Positions 25,362-38,095 are shown, counted from the stretch's first letter. The stretch: 64,000 bases of DNA from Punica granatum (GCF_007655135.1 NC_045130.1:38498605-38562604); one strand, 5' to 3'. Made by a program: numbers and translations. The notes: generated by a model from the sequence alone, not told the origin.

Positions 25362-28300
25362 ATGGGTGCTGCCACCATGCCGGGCCCTTGTTGCTGCAAC
25401 GCTCTCTCCCCTCCTCCGCCCCCTCTTCGTCCTCCTAGGGCCAGGATTAGGGCCTTGAGACCTCATTCAAGCAGCTCGGTTTATCTCCTCCACCGTCGCT
25501 CGCTGGCTCCAATTGGCTCTTCATCTATCTCCTCGAAGCATGTAAGCTCTCTGCATCGACCCCGATAGGATTATGATTCTGAAGTCCGAATTTTTGGAGC
25601 TCCCGGATTTGTAAAGAGATTGCTTTGCTCAGTTTAGCCGCCGTCTGAAACAGCGGATAGTAATGGAGTTTGATATTGTATTAGTTAGCTGTGCAAAGCT
25701 TAGCTTGAGCCCTTTGAGTTTCATCGCTGAACAGTTTGCTTTGGTCGATTCAAGAATGATTCAAATGTCAACTGGGTTTGTTCAATATTTTGCTTAGGCA
25801 TATACTTTTCGTTTGTAGTCGGTTAGGATATTGTTAAGCCAAGAAGCAGAAGTATCTTATAGCTCACGAAGTTTTGGTGATTAGCTTTTTTCACGTGACT
25901 CGAAATTCGTCTTGAAGAGATGGAAATTTTCGTGCTTTCAGCATGATGAGTATTCTTCAGGAATTCCCGAAACCGAGTTCGAGTCTGTGGAGGATAGGGA
26001 ATTGGCAGAGTTGGCGAAACACAATCTTGATGATTGGAACGATAAGAGAAAAGACTGGTTCTCTAGTCTTCAGGAGGTAATACTTCTTCAGCAACTCTTT
26101 CTCCCCTCAAAGGTTGTATGAGATTGATATCAAGTATTTTATGGTCTTTGGTTGGGATTTCTGGTAGGGCTGCAGTATTTCCCAGGATCATCAACATAGT
26201 AGACAGATCATGAATTAGGGAGTTTTTCTATGTAAACCCACAATTGACTAATGTCATGTAGATTTTAGATACAAACTTTAATTATCCATAATTACTTGGT
26301 ACTCTTGTCATATGAACACGATTAATGAGATATAATTCTTCTAAAGTATTTCATGTATTAGGTGGATCAAAAGACATTTAAGTGATGCCACCAGTATGTT
26401 TTAATCTTCTTGTGGGGTGGCCTTTGGGGAGGCTGATATTTGTGATTCCAAAAGAGTTAGACTTGCCAGGTTCTGGATGATTTTTTTAATCAACTTACAT
26501 ACGTCTCAGGTCTCTACTGCAATCTTCAATGCAAAGCCGTGGATGGTGCCATGGAGTGCAAGCACAATTCTGCAGGTCTACTTCACTGCCCTGCCTGATC
26601 TTCTCTATATAGTTATATGACATTTAAAAATTATGCTTGTTAAACTTTATTCTGCATTTGAGGTATTTGTGTCATAAGACAATTCCTTATACGTTTTCAA
26701 TAATTCTATTCATTTGAGGAATTAACTCTTATTTATTGCATTCTTTTCTACTCATTGCTTATCACAAAATGTCTGCGCTCGCTGACTGGAAAAACAAAGG
26801 CGCCGGTGAATTTGGTCATAGTTCAAACTTTTAGTAAAGCACTTCTGAACTTAAGTAATAGCCTATACTAGAATTAAGCTTAATTTCCAGACCAGGCATT
26901 ATCTCCTGGGTTAAGAAGAACTTTGATGCTCTCCTGTATTAGTTGAAAGTTTTAGCTAGTAATTATCTTTAGTCCTTGGAAATGTTATGAAAGATGAAGT
27001 TAGAATCCACAACCTACAGAAGCTTGCAAATAGAACTATAGGAGCAAATCTTCCGGTCACTTATCAGGAATCATGTATAGTTGGATATAGTTGCTCTATT
27101 ACCTAGTCAAAAGATATTGCTATTCACTTGGAATCTTGGGTCTATATAAAGACTGATTCTGCGCGGCACGTAATGTCCAAAATTCTCACGCTGTGAGATA
27201 GCTTATATCATGGAGAACATTCCCCATCAGTTCATATCCAGACCCACGGATTCAGTGTCACCATGAGCTGCAACTCAGACTTCTAATATGTTTCTAAAAT
27301 CAAAGATAATGATGAACCCATCACTCACCTATCTAGTACCACAAAAGGAAAGAGGGGGAAAAACGAACATAGTAGTTGAAAAGTCTCATCATCTTTGGTT
27401 ATAGAAATAACCTCATCAGACCAGAAAAAGAGCAGCCTCGCTGATAAAATAATAGAACAACTCACAATGAAAGAGGTAAAAACTGATCAGGTTGCTGAAA
27501 ACAGACATGGAGCGAGTCTCTAGTTGGTCTGCTTGTATCCACCATAAGCTGTTAATCAAGCTTGTTTTAAACTTCATTGAAGGTCTTAGATAGAAGGAAT
27601 TTGTGGTAATGATGCTATATTGAGGTTTGGACCTGAAAGTCGAATCCAACCTGTGCTGGCTAATTTTTGGAATATGAATGTATTAATGAATCTTGGAGTT
27701 GGCCAGTTTTTCTTCACCATCACTCGTCAATTAAGCTTGTTTTCAACTTCTATTGAAGGTCATAGATAGAAGGAACTTTTGGTAATAATTCTCTGTTAGT
27801 AAAACCCCACTTATGCTGGCTATTGTACTGAATATGAATGTACTGCATAGATCTTGAAGTTGGATCGGTAGTAATTGTTTGGTAATGCAGGTAATGCTTC
27901 TCTGGGTTGCTTCCTTCTGGTTTGTAGGATCATGGATCATTCCTTTCATAGCTCATATAGTGGGGTTCCGAAAAGAAACCCTAACGTACAGGGGCCAGGC
28001 ACTATACAGTCTCCTGACTGACGTGGCTGAAGGTCTTGCTGGAATTGCAATCCTTCATTGCTGCCTAGCAAGATTCCGTCCACTCCCTTCCGATTGGTTC
28101 CGGTTCAGTCTCCGTGGAAAATGGCACTTTGATGTCTGTCTTGGCTGCCTCATGTTCCCTCTGGTCAACCGCCTATCTCAGTTCAACCTTAATTTAGTGC
28201 CAGTTCTTCCCTCTACGCCCGTCTCTGTCTCAAGCGTGGAGCAATCAATCGTTGCACGAGATCCTGTGGCAATGGCACTATATGCTATAGTAGTCTCAGT

Positions 28301-28559
28301 TTGTGCCCCAATATGGGAAGAGATAGTTTTCCGTGGCTTCCTTCTCCCTTCTTTGACAAAATACATGCCCGTATGGTGCTCAATTTTGGTCACTTCTCTA
28401 GCTTTTGCGTTGGCTCATTTCAACATGCAGAGAATGCTGCCACTCATTTTCCTTGGAGTTGTGATGGGCACTGTCTTTACCCGGTCGAGGAACTTGCTTG
28501 CATCAATGCTCTTGCATAGCCTCTGGAATGCCTTTGTATTCTTAGATCTGATGAAATAG
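25362..28559 (+). CDS. Plastid-targeted CPBP family intramembrane protein (CAAX-protease-like, ABI domain)
   Basis: This is a multi-pass membrane protein of the CPBP glutamic-protease family. Exon 1 is 25362-25541 and encodes a Pro/Ser/Arg-rich chloroplast transit peptide. Exon 2 ends at 26076 and starts at 25918 or 25942; both keep the frame. Exon 3 is 26510-26575 (VSTAIFNAKPWMVPWSAST) and exon 4 is 27891-28559. The total is about 349-357 aa. Exon 4 carries the family motifs: EEIVFRG (motif 1, the EExxxR pair), FALAHFNMQR (motif 2) and LLHSLWNA (motif 3). At least five hydrophobic segments are visible. It resembles Arabidopsis At1g14270-type proteins; the substrate is unknown, and some plant members act as scaffolds rather than proteases. 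Intron 3 (1.3 kb) contains a tandem duplication. Confidence 0.88.
27546..27870. repeat. Tandem duplication in CPBP gene intron 3
   Basis: Two copies of about 150 bp are offset by about 175 bp. The shared words in order are AAGCTTGTTTT, ATTGAAGGTC, TAGATAGAAGGAA, GTGCTGGCTA/ATGCTGGCTA, GAATATGAATGTA and TCTTGRAGTTGG. The copies have diverged by substitutions and small indels, so the event is not recent. Confidence 0.85.
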
Positions 28560-31097
28560 ATACTCTGGAAATGTACATTCTTGACATCAAGTACAAAAAT
28601 GCTGTAGTCTATGTGCCTGAATGTATTTTATGCCCTTTTCCTGCTCTCAATGATGTTTGAATTGGAGCCTTGCCTCTATGAAGTATGAAAATTTTGTGGG
28701 TGCTGCAATATTTCCAGTTTGTTTGGCGCTATAATATTACTGTGCAAGATTGTCAGGAAAAACAGTGGGGTTATTGCTGCAATTTTGAGTACTCTATCGA
28801 TTTGTCTCGTGATCATCTGAAGGCCCGAGTAGTTTTTGTGTCAATGCTGTGTCTGGTCACCTTTTTGAGAAAAACCAAACCACTACGGTTTGCTATTATT
28901 TTCCACGAAGCGATACCAAGATATAGAAGGTGTCTACTGCTCGAAGTAACGCGACATTGACTTGGCGATTGTCAAAGCTGGTTTATTTTTGGGGTAAGTT
29001 ATTCTGCAATTACTCTTTTTTCTAAGTTGCTTTCGTACACATCAGCCAAAGTTCATTTTTCATGATGACGAGTTAGTGCATTATGAAGCAAACATTCTGT
29101 TTGGAACTGAATCCTGCTTTTGTGAATGTTTAGAATCTCCTATAAATTGCCTGGTGTCTCTAAAGGGGACAACACTAGAGGGACCAACTGCCTTTTGGGT
29201 CATTTTCACTGCTAGCTTTTTGTCCCTGAAACCTTAGTTTATGTCCATTTCATTTGCCGACAGCTCTGGGGTACCCTCTGTCTAACTAGCCCTTCGTAAA
29301 TTTCTTGTGAATGATGGCTAGGCTCATTTGCACGATAACGACACAACTTCCTCGCAGCAATATTTAAACTAGGGAGAGAGGAAAAGATTCCATCTCACCA
29401 TCAGTCAGACCGTTAGTGGTTGTAAAAGCTCGAGATTTCCTTGCCATTAAAACTCTGGTGATATTTTGTCTTTTCTCCTTGGTTTATTTTCCATCCGGAT
29501 TGCTGAACTCAAGGACGAGATCTGTCTGCGCACTTGCTGCTAGAAAACATCATGTGATTTTATCCGTTGCTCTGGCCTTTGAGATTCGTCTGCCTACTGC
29601 AGTAAATTTGCAGGATTAACATTTCCAAAATTGCAAGGTTTCTGTTTATGGAAAAGGGTGATTGGTCAGTATATGCTGCTAATTATAATGTTTCTCCGAC
29701 ACCGTACATTTTGACGTTTAAAGTACTCTAAGGTGATACCTTAGATAAACTAAGTGCTTAAAAATTAAACACTTAATCAGTTAAAAGATAGAAATGTATA
29801 GGAAGATAGTATGAACGATAAGAGTGAGAAAATATTTTGTGCGGAATAGAGAGCATAAGTGAAAAATGACTTATTTTATTAAGTCGAAATTTTCTGCTTA
29901 CTCATTAAGTGGATTCTAACTCAATAGATAAGCCCATTATCTTTTATCTTTCTCTTTCTATCCTATTCATTTTCCCATGTAACTAACTCGTAACTAACTT
30001 TTAAGTACTTATTTAATTAAGTTGTAAACAAACACAAACCTAAGGCTATTATGATGTTTCAGTTTAAACTAACTTGGAAGTAGAATAGGTATGATGGCAT
30101 GCTTCTTGCTTTATCAGCATCATAAGACCCACTTACATTAATTTATTGACTGATTTGCTCTGCTGATTAAACTATTGTAGTTGCATTTATCAGCACTTAT
30201 TCATAAAATAACCTATCATTAGATTTAGTTCACAAATGTTAGGACGTAAACATTGGGAAGGCGTGAGAGAGAGGGGAAGTACACGCTTTGACCTGCCAAC
30301 CAAGAGGTTTTTGGTTTGATTCTCACTACTAGGACTACGTGCCGTTTTAACTTGCTCTCATTTCCATGTACTGAGCTCATGGTCTTTCCTTGTAAATAAT
30401 AATTAAAAAAAAAGAAACAGAAACATCGGGAAGGCTTGATCATCCTCTCAGATAAGGCGCCCCTAACCCGGAAATAACAAGCATACAAGGAACCAGTGTG
30501 ACTTGGATGCATGAATCAGCTTTCTAAAGGACACATGCTCTTTGTTTTTCATTTCCCCTGCTTTGTTTAATATTGCATCTCAATAAACATTGGAAGCATA
30601 ATTATTGGGTCCTTGTTACTAGGAATTGTTTACTCCATGAAGACAGCTTCATACGGAAGAATCTTTCTTGTCTTTTAGATTTATATATTTCAATAGGCTC
30701 TCCGTACAGTAAGCCGGTCCGGGAAAGAAAGCATCTTCTTCGTCAAGCCTAAAGGGGGAAAATAAAAGAATGATTTTAAAGGTAAAAGCAGAGGTTGTCT
30801 GTTTAGCATAAGATTAAGTCTACCTAAACATTTTTACTTGCTATGTGACATCTTGGGTGATTGTGGGGTTCACAGTTCTGCTTCCTTTTTCTCTTTTTCA
30901 ATAATTTAAATTCATTGTCTCATCTCAGACAACCACACATACATACCTCTGTTGAGCAGAGGATATTGGGATAATATATAAGCACAAACTCCCACACAAA
31001 CACAAGACACACACAAAAGACTGCACATAAGTTCCATTGAGTGTGTTCTGCTGTTGTCATTTGAAATTCTGCTTTCTTTTCGAATCCGAAAACGGGG
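28560..31097. other. Intergenic region between CPBP and MAKR6-like genes
   Basis: About 2.5 kb. It contains a possible MITE at 29720-30046. Several short open frames here have no domain. The right end is the MAKR6-like promoter/leader, with an ACAC-rich stretch near 30990-31018. Confidence 0.4.
29720..30046. mobile_element. Possible MITE with subterminal inverted repeats
   Basis: The left end CCTTAGATAAACTAAGTGCTT and the right end, read in reverse complement as CCTTAGGTTTGTGTTTGTTT, match imperfectly. Inner words AAGTGCTTAAAAATTAAACA and AAGTACTTATTTAATTAAG are also inverted counterparts. The interior is AT-rich and non-coding. The exact limits and target duplication are unclear. Confidence 0.4.
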
Positions 31098-31866
31098 GTG
31101 ACGGCAATGGATGCGTCTCAGCCTCTCACCATTGAGAGCTTCTCGTACAGCTGGTTAGTGAACCTCAAGCCGTCTCAGGAAGGCCTCGACAGCTCCCTCG
31201 GAGCCTCTTTTGAATCGGCCGATGAAGCTTCCTTCATCGAGATGGACCCGAGGTTAACTCCATCCAAAAGATTCTACCAGAGATCAAGCTCCCATGATTT
31301 CAAGTTCGATTTCCCAACATCACAGGCTCCTCTTACGCTCGTTCATGCAGATGAGCTCTTTTCAGGCGGTTATGTCTTGCCCATTTTTGCAGATCCATTG
31401 AAGATCAAGTCTTATGAAGCTGAGTTCGACTCCTCTTCTACTATGCCGCCCTCTACTCATCCTGCTAAATTTTGTTCCTCCGTGAATAAAATCCGCTCAC
31501 CTTCACTGAGAAGGTGCGCAACATTGTCGAAGCAAGTGTTCCATAAGTACTTCCAGTTATTTAGACCCGTGTGTCGAATTATCCGAAGATGCAAATCGAG
31601 TTCCAAGAGAGAGAATTCGAGAACTCAGGCGAGCAGGAACTGTGTTTATCCAGCAGACTCTTCTCCCAGGATGAGCTCGACGTCATCTGTCGACTACTGG
31701 AGAAGGTCTTGTGACTCCGATAGCTCGATCTATGAGGCAGTGCTCCATTGCAAGAGATCCTTTGGTACGTGGACAAACTCTCTTTAACTCTTGATATCAA
31801 TTCCATAAATGTAGGAAGGTGCTCAGGAGAATTGATATGAATTCGTGCCATATTTCAGGAAAGTGA
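31098..31866 (+). CDS. MAKR6: Membrane-associated kinase regulator (MAKR6-like)
   Basis: This is a small plant-specific regulator of the BKI1/MAKR family, which binds receptor kinases at the plasma membrane. The main exon is 31098-31764. A GTACGT donor there pairs with an AG before 31859, so a tiny last exon gives GK and a stop at 31864-31866. Reading straight on would instead end after SFGTWTNSL at 31787. The protein is about 225 aa. Visible features are the start MDASQPLTIESFSYSWLVNL (ATG at 31107, with another at 31098), a basic region (CRIIRRCKSSSKREN) for membrane binding, a Ser-rich stretch and the family C-terminal motif AVLHCKRSFG. The N-terminus is closest to MAKR6 as I recall it. 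Another family member lies at 43036-43890. Confidence 0.85.
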
Positions 31867-34057
31867 AGTAAAGAGATGATACGAAGATGAAAATTGGGGA
31901 AAACGGGCCAAGAGAAGAGCAGGAGAACTTTCAGCCAAGGAGATGAGAGCTGTCAAGATCATCCCGAGTCACTTGTTTGTTGTCCTTCTTGAGGACTTCC
32001 TGGAAATATGGAATTTGTATAGAAAACTAATGTGTGTGGATGCTGGCCAATGACAATAAGATTTTTCTTTTGATCCTCTTTTCTGAGGTGGGAAAGTTTC
32101 TTAAGTACTTCGGAAATCTTCATCTACTTGTTTCTGTAAAGTGCTACTTACTTGAATAATATTACAATTTTTGTTCGTTTCATTCGACAAGTCCCCAGTT
32201 ACAAAAATTTTCCTTATCCACGAAATATAAGCTGTTACAATCTGCAGTAATGGAGTCACGAGTCCTGCTATGATTTTGCGATAACCTCCTTTAATAGCTG
32301 GTAATCTTCGATATAGCTTTGTACCATAATGAAATTCTTGGCAAGGATACTCTGCAGTACATGTATTTACCTCGAGCTCAATGACATTTCACGTCCTGTT
32401 TCTGTGAAGAAGGCAATTTTGTCGATGGTGAAGACCCATACTATTTTCTTGGATCAACTCGGAAGTCATTTGAATTACACACTTGCATGCAGCAACAGTA
32501 CAATCATTTCGACTTTTTCACAGCCCTTAGGAAAGTTTGCCTCTTAAACGGCTTCTGAGAACTAACTCGAGCTTGTAAGTTTCTATTGTATGGTAAAACT
32601 CCATCTTCGGCATATATTGCACTTCTCCTTGTTCTTAGCTTCACTCGGGTTCAGTCTGATACACCTGAAAATCCGGCACAGAATTCTCCACGGCCTTTAG
32701 GCCTGTTGTGAACGAACGGGGTTTCGGTTAAAGAACTGAAAGAAATTTTCACGTGCCAACTTGCAGGATAAGGAGACATGGACAACAACTGCTAGGAGAT
32801 GAGCCAAAACTTCAATCCATCGAAATTCTGCTCCTCTCTTATTTCCCCTTCATCTTATTTTTGGATCTTCTGCACCTCTATCCAAATAAGCACAAGCAAT
32901 GGCCGTCTCCATGTTTCGTGTCTTCCTCTTTCCTTCTTGCTGCAATCAATTCTTCCTGGAGGGGACCAGAGACCATCAACGTGCTACCTGTCTCTCTCCT
33001 GTCAATTCCTTCGGGTCAGGAATAGGTCTTTTAGGAGATTACATGTCCTCAAAATATCGATGATGCGCATTACAACCTATCTGCTAGTGAAGAAACAATT
33101 ATTTGAGCCGTCTTCGAGGTTAAAAGGTAAGAGCCCGTGCTCACAATTGGAAGCTGGTCCACTTATTGTGGAGTACACGAGCCATGCTCATGGACATGGA
33201 AGGAACTGCACTTTTATAATTTTCCGAATTAGATTTTTGCTCCATATCGTTTTTCATATTAACTGGTGAAATCCATCGATTCATCCTGTATCCCGCTTAA
33301 CATCCTGGGAGAAAGAGACTGCAGCCACTTTCTTCCGAAGAATGCCACCTTAATTTGGAACGACGTGAACTTGTGATCATTTCAAACTTTGGGACAATGA
33401 ATATGAAAATAGTTCCCTCCCCGTTCAAAACAGCTTCACAATACAGTGGACATGTACCGGATTTCAGCAGCTAAGTCCCTGTCACTATGAGCTGTAAGAA
33501 TCTATTTCTTGATAAAGCATGTACAGCGTCTATCAGCCACGGGCAGGAAAATATCGACCGATATAAGGCCCATGTCATTTTCTATACTTAAATGGGACTT
33601 GTAGGAAAAGAGTGGTTCTACTTTCAGACTGCTGACCTTTAAGCAAACAGAAGTTCTATAATCATGATTAAAGAACATACTGAATTTGAAATTAGCAGGT
33701 TCATGAATCTGCCTTCTATCGAGAAGCACACTATTTGATTAAAGGCAAGTCAGGAAAATTGAGCAGAGTCCTTTCAATGAGGCATTTTACTGTCTGTTAA
33801 GTAATGTATATATTATGGCTTCATCAGCAAGCTTAAGCTTTCGAGCTATCATCCGAGATTTTTCCATCAACCAAATTGGACTGTCCAATGAGATCCTTAA
33901 AGGAACTAGAAAAAACTAAAATATATTAGTCTGAGACTGGCCTAAGATTTACGAACACGACACTTTTACTTCATGTTTTCACACTTCAATTTCCCGAGAT
34001 TGATCCTGCATCCTCCAAAACAATCGTTATAATGTTCCTTGGTCTAGACAGCCTCTG
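31867..34057. other. Intergenic region, convergent 3' flanks of MAKR6-like and SLAH genes
   Basis: About 2.2 kb. Overlapping frames near 32753-33269 contain no recognisable domain. I see no transposon or other gene in it. Confidence 0.4.
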
Positions 34058-36226
34058 CTACTTAGCTGTTGATCTCAGAGCAGCTTCAACATCATGACTA
34101 TCTGCGCTTGCAAACTTCAACAAACCTTCATTAGCTTTGGACTTTGAAATTCCTTGGCTGTGTTGCCTTTTCCTGTTCGTTTTAGGCCCTTTTTCACTGA
34201 TAGCAATGGCAATATCATTCGGGAAAAGGTCTTGGAGCACAAAGGCATGGAATATGGTTGTTACAAGTAGAATAGCAACTGTTATTGTGGCGGCGGAGAA
34301 GAGTGCTAAAGATAGCAATCGGGTTACCAAATTGCTTGTCTCGTTCATGTATGTGATGGTGGCAATGGACAGGCCCGTCAATGGAAATGTGTAAGCCCAC
34401 CATGCCAATGAGAATCTGCAGATTGTATTTCAACAACAGGAGGACGTGATTCGAGATCAGCCAGAGGAAAGAAAGAAATGTAATAATGTATTAGTACCTG
34501 AAGCCTCGGAAGAAATTCACCCGAACCACCTGCCAAATAAATGAACTAATTAAGTACATAAGTTCATCATAACCAAGTGGTTTGTTTCTATCATTAAATA
34601 GTGCATAGGGAACTGACGAGTGTGATATAAAGGAACAGTGCTACGAAGTAAACAATCCTTGAGCTGAAGCCGAAAGACCCTTGAATTTTTGCCAAGGCCA
34701 TGGAGGCAACGCTGGGAGCCGCGACAAAGAGGAAAAACACTGGATGGAGCTCCTTTGGGAGCGTCTCATTGGTCGGGAGCCTCTGATAGAGAGTCACGAA
34801 TAGGACACTATAATGCGCTAGCCCGATGGCGAAGAAGAACAAAGGTCCTTCCCTTAAACCCATCGAAGAACCTAACAGGGCCCCCACAAAGTTCCCGATG
34901 ACCGCAAGATGGTTCGAGGGGTTGGCAACCCTTGAAAGCCTCCTCTGTCCTCCAAGCATCCACTGCCCATATATTTTGAGCTCAAGACAGAAGATTGGAG
35001 CCATAAGAAGGTACCAAACTATCGTACTGAGGTTCTTACAAATTGAGGATGGAGCTCCAATGGCCAAAAAGAGGAGAGAGATCCACGGGGCAAAGAAGTA
35101 ATTGACCCGTACAGGGTGGTGATACTCCCTTCGAACGGCTTCGAAGTAGAAGATCAATTTAAGGAGGTATGTTACAGAGACGGTCACAATGAGAGCCGCC
35201 GAAGTTAACCATATGAAGATATTTACGTGGAGGTAGATGTGGAGAATTTTCAAGGAGGGTGACGCTCCTGCAGCCTTCCACATTATGGCTTGACTGCTGA
35301 TCCCAAGACAGATCCCGAATGAAGAGATCGGGAACCGAAGCAGAAATGGCCATTGCTCGTCTTGTGGAAGAACAATTTCCTCTGAAGCCTGCAAGGCCAA
35401 GAAAACTCGTTTAAGACTTTCGGCAAAGCACAACGGAAATGAAAAGGAAATGGAATTGAAATCAAAGTATCTTGTTTAAGACTTTTGGCAATGCTAGTTT
35501 GATATTAGCATTTCATTTGTAAATATGTCTATTCCCTTTTACCCTGAGACAGTCGAGTTCGGGCCCCTGTAGTGCATCAAAATATCTCTCCACGGGTAAT
35601 ATTTCCATGTCTGCGTTTTGCAATATTAAATCCTCTGGCTTCCCTTCCTGTGGTTTTCCACGTAAATTTGGCAGCTGCTGCTCGAGCTTTCCTGACCACG
35701 TTTTGAATGAATTAAATCTCCTGTCCTTCGTCATATCCGGTAGTGGCATACTCCTAATCCTAGGGGCTGAAGTATCTCTGTAACCGCAGCTCGGAATTCT
35801 ACCACCATAATCACTGAAAGGAGCTTGTTTCAGGCAAAGATGTTGATCTTCCAAAGGAGAACATGGCATGCTAATAGAAATCGAGTGCATCCTTCGACTC
35901 CTCTTGCTTTGAGCTGGCTCACCGCTGAGGCCCTGGACCACACACAATTCGGTTTCCTGGTACAGTTTGACAAATAATTTGATCACACAGTATAGAAACT
36001 TCATCTAGGAAAATGGGATCAAACACGTCCTAGAAGCGCCCGACCCACCAATATTCTCATCATCTCAGAGTCACATTTGCCAACTTACTTTTCTTATTGG
36101 GCTCAGAAGTTGGAGTTCACTCCATCGATGGGAGTTTCTCTGGTCATCAGCTTCTTGAGTATGACTGGATTGGGGAGCTTCGTGAGTTGCTTGCCTCGGG
36201 GAAGAAAAATCTTTGGCGGTTTCCAT
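34058..36226 (-). CDS. SLAH3: S-type anion channel, SLAC1 homologue of the SLAH2/SLAH3 type
   Basis: This is a plasma-membrane nitrate/chloride channel of the SLAC/TehA fold. The exons are 36226-36089, about 35956-35543, 35388-34618, 34529-34498 and 34415-34058. They join in frame to about 570 aa, between SLAH2 and SLAH3 in length. The soluble N-terminus has SISISMPCSPL and LPVERYFDALQGPEL, the conserved lead into the channel. The ten-helix channel begins LRFPISSFGICLG and contains NFVGALLGSSMGLREGP, AIGLAHYSVLFVTLYQRLP, ELHPVFFLFVAAPSVASMA and FSLAWWAYTFPLTG. It ends with FVLQDLFPNDIAIAI and a basic tail. Loop sequences match SLAH3 more than SLAC1. Such channels are opened by Ca-dependent kinases or OST1. 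The exon 2 acceptor is uncertain by about 24 nt (two in-frame AGs). Confidence 0.92.
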
Positions 36227-37537
36227 AGTTAAAGACAAGCTTTCCTACAAGATATTGGTATAGGAGGATCTAACTAGTCTTGCAGGTTTCCATGTTAAAA
36301 CAAAATGTCAGAAATGTTATGGAAAACGAAAGCCGTAATGAATATACAGATAGCAAGCAGACCAAAGTAATCAGACATCGAATGAAAACAAATCAATTGC
36401 TCGTTGATTTTGACACAAGGAAGATGAGGAATGAACCGAGAATACCTTAAAGCACAAAAAACCGAAATGATCCACAAAAATCCTAGGAAGCTTAGGAAGA
36501 CAATTAAGATGAACTCATACGCAGCATTTAACGTATATGTACATATATATGCACATATCTGCAGAATCAAATTAGCGGCGCTGTTTGTTGCGCTGTACCA
36601 TTACCAGCATGTAACTTAAGCAGCAATCCGTCAAACCCCTCTAGTCCGCGTTGCCTTGCACGTATAACATAGTCCTACAGATAAGAGGAAAGAAAAGAAA
36701 ATGGTGCCATAAGCAATTCCAGCTAAGAATGAGAATTTATCACTTTGGCCTCTTTAAATATTTAGATTATAACTTGCTTCAACAATACATTTCCAAGATG
36801 AATGTTGGGAACATTATGGATAATATACATCCTCGTCTCCATGACATGGCTCCACTTCATGGTCATCGTTACCAGCTATCAATATCGAGCGTATACGTAT
36901 GGAGACTGAGTCACCGAGAACTACATCAACAAGAGGAAGGAAATCTGGTGGTTTATATTTACGTCCATGTCAAGCTCATGGATTCAGGTTTTCTACTCCT
37001 TGGTTCAGAAAACAGAGAAGTCTTATTAAGAGTCCGTACTGAATTCGAGCCTAACTCCAACTTTAATGCCTATTTTTGCTTAGCCCGGAACTAGGTTTCG
37101 GTATTTACTTCGCATTAAAGAAAGACGACAGTCCGTCGCATAGCAGCTTCAACTCATTTTAGATGTCCCCGAAAACAAGCCAGTAATTGTTGGGTACATG
37201 GTACGCAATAGCAAGAAGTCAAACATGGAAAAATATGCAGCAGTTCCATCGAAACGATTGTCTAGGGAGAAAGCATACACCATGCAGCTGCCTTGGTGCA
37301 CTTGCATAGGGCAAAAGTTAATGACCACCAACGTAAAGCACAAAAAAATAAATAATAATAATTGCGGTCTCTCGATATATATTTGTTTTATGTTTCGCCT
37401 CCATTAATGCACTCAGGGACTTATAATATGGTACTGCTTAATGAAAGTCGAAGCAGGACTCGGATTAGGCATGATGTTTGTGTTTATGAGATAATTTTTT
37501 TCTCAAAAAGCATGTATTTCTCTGGCTCCCATGGTCA
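36227..37537. other. Intergenic, SLAH promoter side
   Basis: About 1.3 kb. A 147-codon frame at 36651-37094 shows no domain or biased codon use and is probably chance. No repeat was noted before the TRIM element. Confidence 0.4.
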
Positions 37538-38095
37538 TTAGCTATAAAATATCCATTGGGCCTATAAGCGATTGGACCCATCTTCAACCCAAAAACTCGA
37601 ACTAATAGATTATGGTACCGAATCTCTTATAAACTTATGGAATTCCTTTTATATTTTCGATATGGGACTTAACTCTCAACACCCGCCCTCACGTGGCAAC
37701 GTGTGGCTTTGACGCTTCACCTACACGTGCCACGTGAACTTAAACACCCGCCCTCAAGAACTGACTACGAGCCGGGACTATACTTTTTTCTTACACCTCG
37801 GACGAAAGGAGGGGGGATAATTGATAATAAGGCCACACTTGGACCGGACTAAGATAAGGCGTACTTTGGCTACCTCGAAACTAGACTTGGCGTGATGTGA
37901 GCCCACATATGTGCGCAAAAGCGGAACCCGCTCTGATACCATATTAAATTTTCATTGGGCTTATACGGGCTCAGGCCCATATCCACTTAAAAGCTCAAGC
38001 TAATAAGTAGTGATACCCAAGCCATATATTAATCCATGGATTTTTCTTTTCTTTTTCGATGTGAGATTTATCCCATTTTACTCCTCAACATTAGC
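37538..38095 (-). mobile_element. TRIM (terminal-repeat retrotransposon in miniature) with target-site duplication
   Basis: The element is 37543-38090 (548 bp), on the minus strand. The 5' LTR is 38090-37942 (149 bp) and the 3' LTR is 37681-37543 (139 bp). Both start TGTTGA on the minus strand and contain related blocks (CGATRTGRGA, GGCCCA, CCAATG in plus or minus form). Directly after the 5' LTR is TGGTATCAGAGC (37941-37930), the primer-binding site for initiator Met tRNA. A purine-rich tract (GTGAGGGCGGG) precedes the 3' LTR. The flanks carry a perfect 5-bp duplication TTAGC at 37538-37542 and 38091-38095. It has no coding capacity. LTR divergence is high, so the insertion is old. Confidence 0.9.
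37690..37736. promoter_or_regulatory. Three G-boxes (CACGTG) inside the TRIM
   Basis: CACGTG occurs at 37690-37695, 37724-37729 and 37731-37736, within the internal region just next to the 3' LTR. G-boxes bind bZIP and bHLH factors. Any effect on neighbouring genes is inference. Confidence 0.6.

Noticed and set aside
32753..33269. Frames of 90 and 156 codons on the plus strand
   Set aside because: The composition is what a T/C-rich sequence gives by chance; no motif, no splice support.
36651..37094. 147-codon plus-strand frame
   Set aside because: It starts in AT-rich promoter DNA of the SLAH gene and contains no domain or plausible Kozak context.
37543..38090. Cassandra-type TRIM carrying 5S rRNA promoter sequence
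   Set aside because: The LTRs show no 5S-like internal promoter block; it is a TRIM of another family.
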